Part shown: one piece after another, positions 10,939 through 19,835 of the stretch
Position numbering within the stretch: position 1 is the first letter of the stretch
Layout: each line of letters opens with the position of its first letter
NCBI RefSeq assembly: GCF_030412785.1
Contig: NZ_CP125295.1
Span: 1,116,001-1,180,000, forward strand
Direction of reading: 5' to 3'
DNA length: 64,000 nt
From: Paraburkholderia sabiae
GTDB lineage: Bacteria; Pseudomonadota; Gammaproteobacteria; Burkholderiales; Burkholderiaceae
Made by a program: the position numbers and the translations under genes
Notes under the pieces: generated by a model
Databases searched by the model: none
Told to the model about the DNA's origin: nothing
What the model saw: the letters and a program-made list of their open reading frames with translations, nothing else

Positions 10939-11391
10939 GTGGTCGGTCAGGAGAGGTGGCTCGGAAGCGCGCGCCGGCAGTTGCGGCAAACGGTCGGCGG
11001 CGAGATGTTTTTAGCGTTTGTTGAAGTGTAGTTTGTCTCGCGCCAATTGTCCGGCCAAGTTTTGTCGCGTTTCGGACATCGATCGACGGGCGGCGTGCCC
11101 GTTTTCTGGGCGAAACGCACGCCGCGTCGAAGCGTCGAACGGCGTGTCGGGTGTTTCGGGCGACGCTCGACGGCAGATGCCGGTGCAAATCGTGGGAAAT
11201 CTGCCCAACGAATTTTGGCCAATGTATAAATCCGACGCGGCGCGCGGCTCATGAGGCGGCGCGCACAGGACCGGGAAAATCGCACACGGACGGCCTCAAG
11301 AACGTCGCCGGCGATGCCGTCATCCCGGAGAGAAAAGCAGCAATGCCGGAACTGACCTTTCCGGTAGGGAAATACAAGTGGGGACGACAAC
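10939..11391. other. 453-base divergent intergenic region
   Basis: Lies between the MFS gene (minus) and the receptor gene (plus), so it should hold both promoters. TATAAA at 11224-11229 on the plus strand is a possible -10 element. I saw no sigma-28 (FliA) consensus for the receptor. Short ORFs here, such as 11018-11254, have no recognisable similarity or ribosome site and were not called. Confidence 0.5.
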
Positions 11392-13053
11392 ATGAAAGCA
11401 GTTACGCTGGGTGGCCAGCCGGGCGCGGGGTTCGTGCCGGATGGCGAAGCGGCCGGGGGGCCGGCGCGTTCGGGCAAGCGGGGCATGAAGCTGCGCGGCT
11501 GGTCCGTGAAGAAGACTTTGCGCCTCGCATTTGCGGTTTTGCTGGCGGGCACGCTCGCCATCGGCGTGTTTTCGCTCGCGCAGATCAGCCGCCTGAACGG
11601 GCAGATGCGCTCGATCTACGAACAGGGCCATGTCGCCAGCCGGGCCGCCGAGGAAGCGCGCGGCTATCTTCTGCGCGCAAGCCGCGCCCAGAAGATGCTG
11701 CTGACGGCGACGACCGCAAAGGAACGCGACGAACTCGGCGCCGATATCGACAAGGGCCTCGCGGGTCTGTCGACCGAACTCAACACGCTCCAGCAATATG
11801 CCGACACCGCGGACGCCGCCGCGCAGCAGAAGAAGTTCGCTGACGCGATCGGCGTGTGGAGCGGCCATCTGCGCGACTTCGTGACGCTCGTGAAGGCGCA
11901 GCCGCTCGATCTGTCGCAGATGAACTGGCAGGTCGGCACGATGGACGTCTCGATGCTGGTCGAAACGGGCAAGCTCGAAAAGCTCGTCGACGAACTCGTC
12001 GCGCAACGCGGCAAGGCCGCGAAGGCGACCATCGATGCGTCGTCGTTCATCTATCAGTCGTCGTTCGTGATGATGGCCGTGATGACCGTCGCGCTGATCG
12101 TGCTCGCGTTCGTGATCAGCGAGTGGGTCGTGCGGCGCCTCGCGCGGCAGCTCGGCGGCGAGCCCTTGTACGCAAAGGAAATCGCGAGCCGTATCGCGGC
12201 GGGCGATCTGTCGAACGACATCGTGCTCGGCAAGCGCGACAACTCGAGCATGCTGTCGGCGTTGCGCGACATGCAGAACGGGCTGTCGTCGACGGTCGCG
12301 CATATTGCGTCGAGCGCCGAGGCGATCGCGGCGGCGTCGGGCGAGATTTCGATGGGCAATCTCGATCTGTCGCAACGCACCGAGCAGCAGGCGATGGCGC
12401 TCGAACGGACGGCGAGCAGCATGGAAGAGCTGACGTCGACCGTGCGTCAGAACGCGGACAACGCGAAGCAGGCGCGCACGCTGGCCGACAACGCATCGGC
12501 GATTGCGGAGAAGGGCGGCGACGTGGTGGGCCGCGTGGTCGCGACGATGGGTGAGATCAACGACAGCGCGAAGAGCATCGGCGACATCATCGGCGTGATC
12601 GAAGGGATTGCGTTCCAGACCAACATCCTCGCGCTGAACGCGGCCGTCGAGGCGGCGCGCGCGGGCGAGGAAGGGCGCGGCTTCTCGGTAGTGGCGGGCG
12701 AGGTGCGCAACCTGGCGCAGCGCAGCGCTTCCGCGGCGAAGGAGATCAAGGGGTTGATCAGCGCGTCGGTGGAGCGGGCGAGCAACGGCTCGCAACTCGC
12801 GCAGGACGCGGGACAGACGATGGGTGAGGTTGTGCGCGCTGTGAAGCGCGTGACGGACATCATGGGAGAGATCTCGGCTGCTTCCGCCGAGCAGAGTTCT
12901 GGGATCGAGGAGATTAATCTGGCTGTGTCGCAGATGGATGCTGGGACTCAGCAAAACGCTGCGCTTGTTGAGCAGGCTACTGCGGCTGCGCGGGCTCTTG
13001 ATGATCAGGCTCAAGGCCTGAAGTTGGCTGTTGCCAAGTTCTCGCTTCGGTAG
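11392..13053 (+). CDS. methyl-accepting chemotaxis protein
   Basis: Transmembrane chemoreceptor that signals through CheW/CheA to the flagellar motor; 553 aa. The first membrane segment is at about residues 45-65 and is followed by a four-helix-type periplasmic domain of about 155 residues. The second membrane segment ([16 protein letters not shown]) is at about 224-242, then a HAMP-like linker. The signalling domain tip, [20 protein letters not shown], is at about 404-423. The C-terminus (LAVAKFSLR) lacks a CheR/CheB-tethering pentapeptide such as NWETF. A GGGGAC ribosome site precedes ATG 11392; an internal ATG at 11485 ([10 protein letters not shown]) is a credible alternative start because the first 31 residues are Gly/Pro-rich. 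The ligand is unknown. Palindromic element copy 2 begins right after the stop. Confidence 0.92.
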   Translation: MKAVTLGGQPGAGFVPDGEAAGGPARSGKRGMKLRGWSVKKTLRLAFAVLLAGTLAIGVFSLAQISRLNGQMRSIYEQGHVASRAAEEARGYLLRASRAQKMLLTATTAKERDELGADIDKGLAGLSTELNTLQQYADTADAAAQQKKFADAIGVWSGHLRDFVTLVKAQPLDLSQMNWQVGTMDVSMLVETGKLEKLVDELVAQRGKAAKATIDASSFIYQSSFVMMAVMTVALIVLAFVISEWVVRRLARQLGGEPLYAKEIASRIAAGDLSNDIVLGKRDNSSMLSALRDMQNGLSSTVAHIASSAEAIAAASGEISMGNLDLSQRTEQQAMALERTASSMEELTSTVRQNADNAKQARTLADNASAIAEKGGDVVGRVVATMGEINDSAKSIGDIIGVIEGIAFQTNILALNAAVEAARAGEEGRGFSVVAGEVRNLAQRSASAAKEIKGLISASVERASNGSQLAQDAGQTMGEVVRAVKRVTDIMGEISAASAEQSSGIEEINLAVSQMDAGTQQNAALVEQATAAARALDDQAQGLKLAVAKFSLR

Positions 13054-13695
13054 GGCTTTTGCTTTTTGCTTTTTGCTTTTGGCTGTGGTGGCATCCGCGA
13101 TTTCGTATCCGTACTTCACGCGTCGCCCCTGTGCGGGGCGGCACCTACTTTTCTTTGCAGCGGCAAAGAAAAGTAGGCAAAAGAAAGCCGCTTCAAACCT
13201 CCAGTGCCCGCCAGGATGGCGCTGCGGCGTGCCGCAGCTGAGCTATCGCGCAGCGACGCCAACACTCCGTAGAAAGCCCGCAGTTAACCGCGCACGGCGC
13301 GAAACCCCTACACACAGTCTGGAGCACATACCGGCGCAATCAGACCGACTGCAAACGCACAAAAAACAAGCCGGCCGAATGTGCCCCAGATGGATGTCAT
13401 CTCTCGCGCCGCGCGCGGTTGACTGCGGGCTTTCTACGGAGTGTTGCGTCGCTGCGCGACAGCTCAAAGAAACATCTGCCGTGGCGTTATGCTGGCAGGC
13501 ACCGGAGGTACAAAAGCGGCTTTCTTTTGCCTACTTTTCTTTGCCGCTGCAAAGAAAAGTAGGTGCCGCCCCGCACAGGGGCGACGCCTGAAGCACGGAT
13601 ACGAATTCGCGGATGCCACCGCAGCCAAAGCCGAAAAACCAAAAAAAAACCAAAAAACCAAAAACAGAAATAGCGACTGCGTCGCAGACAAAAAA
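13054..13695. repeat. large imperfect palindromic intergenic element, copy 2 (inverted relative to copy 1)
   Basis: The arms match copy 1, and each carries a perfect 15-bp hairpin (13144-13158/13163-13177 and 13530-13544/13549-13563). The right end has GCGTCGCAGACAAAAAA, as in copy 1. The left end has the GCTTTT tract but lacks the GTCTGCGACG motif. The asymmetric centre reads in the opposite direction: CAAGCCGGCCGAATGTGC at 13367-13384 is the exact reverse complement of copy 1 bases 9311-9328, and CGCAATCAGA at 13335-13344 also matches in reverse. It fills the gap between two convergent stops (receptor at 13053, membrane-fusion protein at 13701). No coding capacity is evident beyond repeat-derived ORFs. 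Confidence 0.9.
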
Positions 13696-13700
13696 CCCGT

Positions 13701-14561
13701 TTACGACGGCGTAACAACGACCGTACACGTCGTGCCAGCCGACAACAAAACCCCATCTGGAACAGAATCAATCTTCACCCGCACAGGCACGCGCTGCGCC
13801 AACCTAACCCAATTAAAAGTCGGATTAACATCAGCAAGCAACTCACGGCTCTGCGGATTATCCCGATCATAAATTCCTCGAGAAATACTCTCGACATGCC
13901 CCTTTAAAGTCCCGCCGCTCATGAGGCGAATATCAGCCTTATCGCCGACCTTCACATGCGGCAGCTTGGTCTCTTCGAAGTACCCATAAACCCAGAACGA
14001 ATTGCTATCGACGACAGCCAGTTTCGCCGAACCGGCAATCGCATAATCACCGCGATACACGTTCAGGTTCGTCACATACCCATCGACAGGCGCCACCACC
14101 CGCGTGCGTTCGAGATTGAGCTTCGCGGCACCGAGCGCAGCAAGCGCCTGCTGATACTGCGCTTCGGCAGCCGAAGCCGTATGCGTTGCGTTCTCGCGGC
14201 TTTCCTTCGACACGACAAGGCTGTCCATATCAGCACGCCGCTGCGCATCGTCACGCCGCATCTGCAACTCGGCCTTGCGCGCGGCAACGGCCGCCTGCGC
14301 CTGCTCGACGGCAATCTGGTAGTGCGACGGATCGATCTGCATCAGCAGGTCGCCCTTGTGCACGAACTGGTTGTCGCGCACCGGCAGCTCGACCACCGCG
14401 CCCGACACGTCCGGCGCAATGTTGACGACTTCGGCGCGCACGCGGCCGTCGCGCGTCCACGGCTCGTCCATGTAGTGCACCCACAGCGCACGGCCGATCA
14501 GGATCGCGACGACGAACACGATGGCCGTCGCGATGAATCCAATGATGTTTCTGATAGTCAT
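13701..14561 (-). CDS. HlyD/AaeA-type periplasmic adaptor (membrane fusion) protein
   Basis: Links an inner-membrane pump to an outer-membrane channel in a tripartite efflux system; 286 aa. One N-terminal membrane anchor is at about residues 5-27 (FIATAIVFVVAILIG). It is followed by the lipoyl-like half motif (VRAEVVNIAPDVSGAVVEL), an alpha-helical hairpin rich in Ala/Arg/Glu (about 80-150), and the second lipoyl half (TRVVAPVDGYVTNLNVYRGD). The beta-barrel region contains NSFWVYGYFEETKLPHVKVG. Its closest family is AaeA (aromatic carboxylic acid efflux) rather than the RND type. It is last in the order NodT channel, FUSC pump, DUF1656 peptide, adaptor, 13 bases after the DUF1656 stop. The ATG at 14561 is set by the anchor; the longer open frame to 15059 overlaps the pump gene. 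Confidence 0.9.
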   Translation of the reverse strand: MTIRNIIGFIATAIVFVVAILIGRALWVHYMDEPWTRDGRVRAEVVNIAPDVSGAVVELPVRDNQFVHKGDLLMQIDPSHYQIAVEQAQAAVAARKAELQMRRDDAQRRADMDSLVVSKESRENATHTASAAEAQYQQALAALGAAKLNLERTRVVAPVDGYVTNLNVYRGDYAIAGSAKLAVVDSNSFWVYGYFEETKLPHVKVGDKADIRLMSGGTLKGHVESISRGIYDRDNPQSRELLADVNPTFNWVRLAQRVPVRVKIDSVPDGVLLSAGTTCTVVVTPS

Positions 14562-14574
14562 GATTCGACTCTTC

Positions 14575-14775
14575 TTAACGATAAACGGCGAGGCCCAACA
14601 CGCCGCACACACACACGAGCAGGCTCGCGCGGAACAGGGACGGGTGCCACACGACGCGATACAGGCCCGTCCAGGCCATCGCGCGATCGAGCACCCAGGT
14701 GATCGCGGCGCCCGCGATGAACAGCAGCACGATGGCAGGCACGTACGCGTCGAGTACGGCAATCTCACGTGGCAT
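14575..14775 (-). CDS. DUF1656 / AaeX-like small membrane protein
   Basis: A 66-residue protein with two hydrophobic segments (about residues 10-25 and 45-63), beginning MPREIAVLDAYVPAIVLL. This is the family that sits between the pump and adaptor genes of Aae-type efflux operons (AaeX in E. coli); its role is unknown. The AAGGAG ribosome site lies inside the end of the pump gene, and the start overlaps that gene by 11 bases, so translation is probably coupled. The longer frame to 14817 is rejected because the ribosome site points to ATG 14775. Confidence 0.88.
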   Translation of the reverse strand: MPREIAVLDAYVPAIVLLFIAGAAITWVLDRAMAWTGLYRVVWHPSLFRASLLVCVCGVLGLAVYR

Positions 14776-16993
14776 GACGAACTCCTTGTGGCGCGTCGCC
14801 GTTCGTGTCGCCCGCACCGCCGAGTTGCCCCAGCGGCGATTGCGGATCGAGCAGCGCGCTCCGGATGAAATGCAGATGACTCAAAATGCGTTGCAACTGA
14901 TGTCGCTCGTCGCGCGGTGGCGTGAAGGTCGCAAGCGTCTGCTGGACGGCGGCGATCGCATCGGCCGTCGCGGCCAGTGCACTGTCCAGACGCTCCGCGC
15001 GCGGACGCTCGAATAGCCGGCTCACGGCCGAGCAGGTCGCGCGCAAGCTGACGCGCCACGGCATCGACGGCGCGTAGCGCGCATCGCGCGGCAGTGTTGC
15101 GACTTCGCTGCGCAGATCGATTACGGCATTACCGATCTCCAGCACCGCGAACATCCAGCGCATCGTGTCGCGTCGCACGTCGGCTTCGCTCGCCGCGAGC
15201 GCGTTGATCTGATGCATCAGGTCGCGCGCGCCGCTCTCGAAGCGCGTACGCAGCCGCCACAAGCGTCCGATGCGTCCGCGGCACGCGAGCACGACCTGCG
15301 CGCGCAGATCGATCAGCAGCCGGTTGCGCAGCCACGGCGTCGACGGCGGCAGCAGCACGGCGAATGCGATCGACGCGACCAGCATCGACAGCGCGAGCGC
15401 CAACGCGTCGTTGATGAAGCTGCTCGGGTCGTAATGAATCACGTTGTCCGGGCCCGCGAGAAAGCAGAAGAAGATGCAGTAGCCGACGCCGTAGCCCGCG
15501 AGCTTCGGGCGCGTCGTCATCCACACGCCGAGCGCGAGGAACGGTGTCAGTGCGGCGCACAGCAGCGGAAAGCCGTCGATATGCGGATAGATGCCGAACG
15601 TCAGCACCATCGCGAGCGTCGACGACAGGATCGTGCCCGCCGCCATCTGGAACGCGGTGCGCGTCGGATTCGGCGACGATGACGCGAGCGCGCAGACGGC
15701 CGCCGCGTTCAGCGTCAGCGTCGAGCCGCTCGGCCACGCGGTCGCGATCCAGAACGCGCCGAGGATCGCCATCACGATGGCCGCGCGCAAGCCCGCGACG
15801 CCCGCCGCGATGCCGTTCGTTTTCGGCTCGTAATGAGCGATCCAGCGCTCGCGTTCGTGCGTCGCTACAGCAAGCGATGCGTAGGTCGCGGCATACGCAT
15901 GCAGATCGTCGACGAAGCGGTAGAGCAGTTCGGCGCCCGTGTCGAAATCGAGCAGCGGCACGTCGGCGCGCTGTTCGAGTTCGAGGCGCGTCGCGCGCGC
16001 ACGCTTCGGCAGGTCGGTCTTGAACGCTTCGAGTTGGGCCGCCGCGTGCGCTGCGTCGGCGGCCGTCAGCACCGGCTCGCCCGATTTGCTCAGCAGCGGC
16101 GAAATCTCGCGGAAATACGGTTCGAGCGCATCGACAGCGGCCGTCGCGCCCGCCGCGTTCGACACGCGCAGCCGGTTCATCAGCTGATGCAGTGCGTGAA
16201 AGCGCGTCGATACCGTCATGAACTCGCTGTTCAGTCGCGACAGACGGCCGTTGCGCATCCGCGAATCGGGGCTTTCGAACACGGCCACGCTGCGCACGGC
16301 CTCGAAGCCGACCACATCGGCGACGAACTTCGCGTTGGTGTCCTCGATGCGCGCGCGATCGACGTTGCCCGACAGCGCCGCGCACACGTAATCGACAAAC
16401 GACGAGAAGCGTGCGCGCACGGTGCTGCGCATCTGCTCGCCCGCGTGCTGCGGAAACACCAGCGCGCTCACGATGCCCGAAGACACAATGCCGACCACGA
16501 TTTCAGCGACGCGCGTGAGCGCCGACATGAACGCGCCGTCGGGATGCTGCGAGGCGGGAATGCCGATCAGCGCGGCCGTGTAGCCCGCCAGCACGAAACC
16601 GTACGAGCGGAAATTACGGTTGCGCGCGGCGCCCGCCGTGCAGATGCCGACCCAGATTGCCGTCGAGATGATGAACAGTTCGGGCTGCTGCGCAAACAGG
16701 CCGATCAGCGCCATCATCACGACGAGTCCGATCAGCGTTCCGCAGATCCGGTAGAAGCTCTTCGCGAAGACCATGCCGCTTTGCGGCTGCATCACGATGA
16801 AGACGGTCGTCATCGCGGTGCGCGGCTGCGGCAGGTCGAGCTTCATCGCGATGCCGAGCGCGAGAAAGCACGCGGCGAGCGCCTTGAACAGATAGATCCA
16901 CGTGCGGCCGTCGGTGCGCGCCCAATCGAGGAACGCGGCGTAGAGCGCGCCGGGTGAGGGCGGCGTGCGCGTGGTGGAAGAATTCGAGGACAT
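14765..16993 (-). CDS. FUSC-family (AaeB-like) inner-membrane efflux pump
   Basis: Putative proton-driven exporter of aromatic acids or related compounds, 742 aa. The layout is the duplicated AaeB/YccS type: a first hydrophobic block (about residues 30-190, including MQPQSGMVFAKSFYRICGTL), a cytoplasmic stretch (about 200-375), and a second hydrophobic block (about 385-550, including IFFCFLAGPDNVIHYDP). A second cytoplasmic tail follows. It is longer than E. coli AaeB (655 aa), mostly in the tail. The gene follows the outer-membrane channel gene by 14 bases and overlaps the DUF1656 gene, so the four genes form one unit. The substrate cannot be deduced from sequence; the LysR neighbour suggests an aromatic inducer. 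Confidence 0.88.
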   Translation of the reverse strand: MSSNSSTTRTPPSPGALYAAFLDWARTDGRTWIYLFKALAACFLALGIAMKLDLPQPRTAMTTVFIVMQPQSGMVFAKSFYRICGTLIGLVVMMALIGLFAQQPELFIISTAIWVGICTAGAARNRNFRSYGFVLAGYTAALIGIPASQHPDGAFMSALTRVAEIVVGIVSSGIVSALVFPQHAGEQMRSTVRARFSSFVDYVCAALSGNVDRARIEDTNAKFVADVVGFEAVRSVAVFESPDSRMRNGRLSRLNSEFMTVSTRFHALHQLMNRLRVSNAAGATAAVDALEPYFREISPLLSKSGEPVLTAADAAHAAAQLEAFKTDLPKRARATRLELEQRADVPLLDFDTGAELLYRFVDDLHAYAATYASLAVATHERERWIAHYEPKTNGIAAGVAGLRAAIVMAILGAFWIATAWPSGSTLTLNAAAVCALASSSPNPTRTAFQMAAGTILSSTLAMVLTFGIYPHIDGFPLLCAALTPFLALGVWMTTRPKLAGYGVGYCIFFCFLAGPDNVIHYDPSSFINDALALALSMLVASIAFAVLLPPSTPWLRNRLLIDLRAQVVLACRGRIGRLWRLRTRFESGARDLMHQINALAASEADVRRDTMRWMFAVLEIGNAVIDLRSEVATLPRDARYAPSMPWRVSLRATCSAVSRLFERPRAERLDSALAATADAIAAVQQTLATFTPPRDERHQLQRILSHLHFIRSALLDPQSPLGQLGGAGDTNGDAPQGVRHAT

Positions 16994-17007
16994 CGGCGGC
17001 GCTCCTT

Positions 17008-18564
17008 TTAGTGCGCGGCGGGCGTGGCCGTCGAGGCCGCTTTCGTCGCGCCGTCGCTCGTGCCGTTGTTGCTCTTGCCCTTGCCATGTCCAGGCAGCAC
17101 TTCCTTTTGCGACGGACCATCCGAGGGATCGATCACACCGCCGCCGAGCGCCGCGACGAGCGTCGCGTGCGCCTGAAGCTGCCCCGCCTGAACCTTCGCG
17201 ACGCCTTCCTGCGCGCGCAGCAGTTGCGTCTGCGCGATCAGCACGTTCACGTAGTCGGTCAGGCCGCGACGATAACCTTCGCGCGCAAGCTGATACGTCT
17301 TGTTCGCCGTCGCGACGGAGCGCTGCGCGTCGTTCAGCTGCGTATCGAGCGAACGCATCCGCACGACTTCGTCGGCGATTTCCTTCAGCGCGGTCACGAT
17401 CGACTGGTTGTATTGCTCCACAGCCACGTCATAGCCCGCCGACGCCGCGCCCAGTTGCGAACGAAGACGTCCGCCCGTGAAGATGGGCAGCGACAGCGCC
17501 GGACCCGCTGTCCAGCCGCCCGCCTGCGACTTCAGGAAACCGAACAGCGGCCCCATCGCCGCATAGCCGCCGACGGACGCGAGCAGATCGATGTTCGGAT
17601 AGAAATCGGCCTTCGCGACGTCGATCCCGCGCGCCTGCGCCGCGACCGTCCAGCGCGCCGCGACGATATCCGGGCGATGGCCGATCAGTTCGGCGGGCAT
17701 CGTCGACGGCAGGCCCGCGAAACCGGACAGCGCGAGTTGCGGACGCGTGATCGAATCGCCCGCGCCGGGGCCTTTGCCCGCGAGCGCGGCCAGCTGGTTG
17801 CGGCCGAGCGCGATCGATTCCTCGATCGCGTCGATTTGCCGTTCGTATTCGGGCAGCGGCGTTTCCGCCTGCGCGACTTCGAGCTGCGTGCCGATGCCGC
17901 CTTTCAGCCGCCGGTTGGCGAGCGCCGCGACCTGTTGCTGCTGTTCGAGCGTCGATTTCGCGATGTCGAGTAGCGCGTAGTTCAGCGACATCTGGATATA
18001 CGCGCGCACGATGTTCGCTTCGAGTTCGAGCTGGGCGGCGCGGTAATCGGCGGCGCGCGCGTGCGCGACGTCGAGCGCTTCTTCGGTCGCGTTCTTGTCC
18101 TTGCCCCACAGATCGAGGTGATAGGAGAGGCCGAGTTCGGCGGTGTTGTTCCACGACTGCTGGCCAGCCAGTTCGCCCGGACCGTAGAACACGTTGTCCG
18201 GCCACTGCTTGCGCTGGATCTGCATGCTGCCGTTGACCTGCGGCAATTCCGCCGACTTCGCGACGCCCGCGATCGATTGCGCCTCGCGCACGCGCGCCTG
18301 CGCCGCCGCGAGCGACGGATTGCCCGCCTGCGCCTGTTCGATCCACGCATTCAGCTGCGGATCGTTATAGGCGCGCCACCAGTCGGCGGCAGGCCATTGC
18401 GCGTCGGCATTGGCCGCGCGGATCGCGGCGCCGACGTCGAGCGACGCGGGATCGTTGCTGGTCGATTGGGGCGCGATGTGTCCCGTGCTCGCACAGCCGG
18501 CGATTATCAACGAGATCGTAAGAACCGACAGTGCGGCGATCCCTTTTTTTACCGGAAACTGCAC
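17008..18564 (-). CDS. NodT/OprM-type outer-membrane efflux lipoprotein
   Basis: TolC-superfamily exit channel; 518 aa. Starts at GTG 18562-18564, preceded by a strong GGGGAG ribosome site. The N-terminal signal ends in a lipobox (LIIAGC, Cys about residue 24), so the protein should be lipidated and sorted to the outer membrane. Two repeated outer-membrane-efflux-protein units follow, with typical segments such as DWWRAYNDPQLNAWIEQA, AELGLSYHLDLWGKDKNA, GHRPDIVAARWTVAAQAR and GYRRGLTDYVNVLIAQTQLL. The last 50 or so residues are low complexity (Ser/Thr/Lys-rich). It is the first gene of the efflux operon and is transcribed away from the LysR gene. Confidence 0.92.
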   Translation of the reverse strand: MQFPVKKGIAALSVLTISLIIAGCASTGHIAPQSTSNDPASLDVGAAIRAANADAQWPAADWWRAYNDPQLNAWIEQAQAGNPSLAAAQARVREAQSIAGVAKSAELPQVNGSMQIQRKQWPDNVFYGPGELAGQQSWNNTAELGLSYHLDLWGKDKNATEEALDVAHARAADYRAAQLELEANIVRAYIQMSLNYALLDIAKSTLEQQQQVAALANRRLKGGIGTQLEVAQAETPLPEYERQIDAIEESIALGRNQLAALAGKGPGAGDSITRPQLALSGFAGLPSTMPAELIGHRPDIVAARWTVAAQARGIDVAKADFYPNIDLLASVGGYAAMGPLFGFLKSQAGGWTAGPALSLPIFTGGRLRSQLGAASAGYDVAVEQYNQSIVTALKEIADEVVRMRSLDTQLNDAQRSVATANKTYQLAREGYRRGLTDYVNVLIAQTQLLRAQEGVAKVQAGQLQAHATLVAALGGGVIDPSDGPSQKEVLPGHGKGKSNNGTSDGATKAASTATPAAH

Positions 18565-18601
18565 GATTTGCTCCCCAAATGACGATAGAACCTTGTAGGG
18601 G

Positions 18602-18630
18602 ATTATATTTTTCCCTTAATTAGCGAATAA
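18602..18630 (-). promoter_or_regulatory. candidate promoter of the efflux operon
   Basis: The minus strand reads TTATTC (18630-18625), a 17-base spacer, then TATAAT (18607-18602), 38 bases upstream of the GTG start. The -10 is perfect and the -35 weak, as expected for a LysR-activated promoter. The surrounding 162-base divergent gap is unusually AT-rich for this window, and LysR-type T-N11-A sites could fit. No single operator is convincing by eye. Confidence 0.5.
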
Positions 18631-18726
18631 CCCGCAAGGATGTAACGCATACTTACGGAGAATGAGATAATCGCCTTTCCAAATCGTGCAACAATCCTTC
18701 CCATACAGAAAGATTGGGTGTGAAAC

Positions 18727-19665
18727 ATGGATACGCTTCAGAACATGCGCGTATTTGCCCGCGTCGTCGAAGCGGGCAGCTTTACGGGCGCGGCCCAGCA
18801 TCTCAATACGACGACGGCCTACGCGTCGCGCGCCGTGTCCGATCTGGAAGCGCATCTGCGCACGCGTCTGTTGAACCGCACGACGCGCCGCATCGCGCTC
18901 ACGGAAGCGGGCGAGCGCTATCTCCAGCGCTGCGAACAGATACTGGCGTACGTCGATCAGGCGGAAGCCGAGGCCAGCGACGCCCATGCGCGTCCCTCCG
19001 GCAAGCTCAAGGTTCACGCGATGACAAGCTTCGGCCAGCACTATGTGGTGCCTGCCATGGGGCGTTATCAGCAGCGTTATCCCGATGTGCATCTCGAACT
19101 GACGCTCGCGCAGCGTATGCCCGATCTGCTCGACGAAGGCTATGACGTCGCGCTCGTCCTCGCGCAGAGCCTGCCCGATTCGGGGCTGGTGTCGCAGCGT
19201 CTGGGCAGCGCGTTCAGCATCGCGTGCGCGTCGCCCGATTATCTGGAGCGTAACGGCGTGCCGCAGACACTTTCGGATCTGCGCGGTCACACCTGCCTGC
19301 AAATGATCACGCCCGTGATGCCCGCCGACGAATGGACCTTCGACGGCCCGAACGGGCAGGAGACGCTGCATCTGGGCGCGGCGACATTCCAGATTAACGT
19401 GGCAGAGGCGATGGCCGTGGCGGTGCGCGAAGGCATGGGCGTCGCGGTGCTGCCCATCTATTCGGCGATTGCCGGCCTGCGCAGTGGCGAACTCGTGTGG
19501 ATTCTGCCGGAGTACATCTCGCAGGAGATGAACGTGTACGCGTTGTATCCGTCGCGGCAGTATCTGGACGCGAAGATCCGCACCTGGGTTGAATTTCTGC
19601 GCGACGAACTGCCCGCGACGCTCGCCGCGGATCAGGCGGAGCTGCGCAAGTTCGCGCGCACTTGA
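18727..19665 (+). CDS. LysR-family transcriptional regulator, AaeR-like
   Basis: DNA-binding regulator, 312 aa. The N-terminal winged helix-turn-helix covers about residues 1-60 (NMRVFARVVEAGSFTGAAQH, then SRAVSDLEAHLRTRLLNRTT). The periplasmic-binding-protein-like effector domain covers about 90-295. It is divergent from the efflux operon across 162 bases, the classic layout for a LysR activator and its target. In E. coli AaeR controls the aaeXAB genes in response to aromatic carboxylic acids. By analogy this protein probably controls the pump and its own gene; the inducer is inferred, not shown. Confidence 0.9.
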   Translation: MDTLQNMRVFARVVEAGSFTGAAQHLNTTTAYASRAVSDLEAHLRTRLLNRTTRRIALTEAGERYLQRCEQILAYVDQAEAEASDAHARPSGKLKVHAMTSFGQHYVVPAMGRYQQRYPDVHLELTLAQRMPDLLDEGYDVALVLAQSLPDSGLVSQRLGSAFSIACASPDYLERNGVPQTLSDLRGHTCLQMITPVMPADEWTFDGPNGQETLHLGAATFQINVAEAMAVAVREGMGVAVLPIYSAIAGLRSGELVWILPEYISQEMNVYALYPSRQYLDAKIRTWVEFLRDELPATLAADQAELRKFART

Positions 19666-19835
19666 AATAGCCACCTTTGGCACGACATGCGTCGGACAGC
19701 CTTTGACGGACTGTTACATCCCCATGTCGCGCCGCAACACTTGCTTACTTTCCTCGCGGCATCGGGTTTGCTAACGTTTCATCAAGGGCCGACGAGTTTC
19801 GGCGCGCAAGCACATCTGGAATCGAAGAGGACAAC

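Noticed and set aside
11018..11254. 78-aa frame in the MFS-receptor gap
   Set aside because: No ribosome site, odd composition and no similarity; the gap is better explained as promoters.
13031..13591. 186-aa and smaller frames (9451-9716, 13059-13241, 13464-13771) inside the palindromic elements
   Set aside because: The same peptides recur in both orientations and from both arms, as expected of repeat sequence. They lack ribosome sites.
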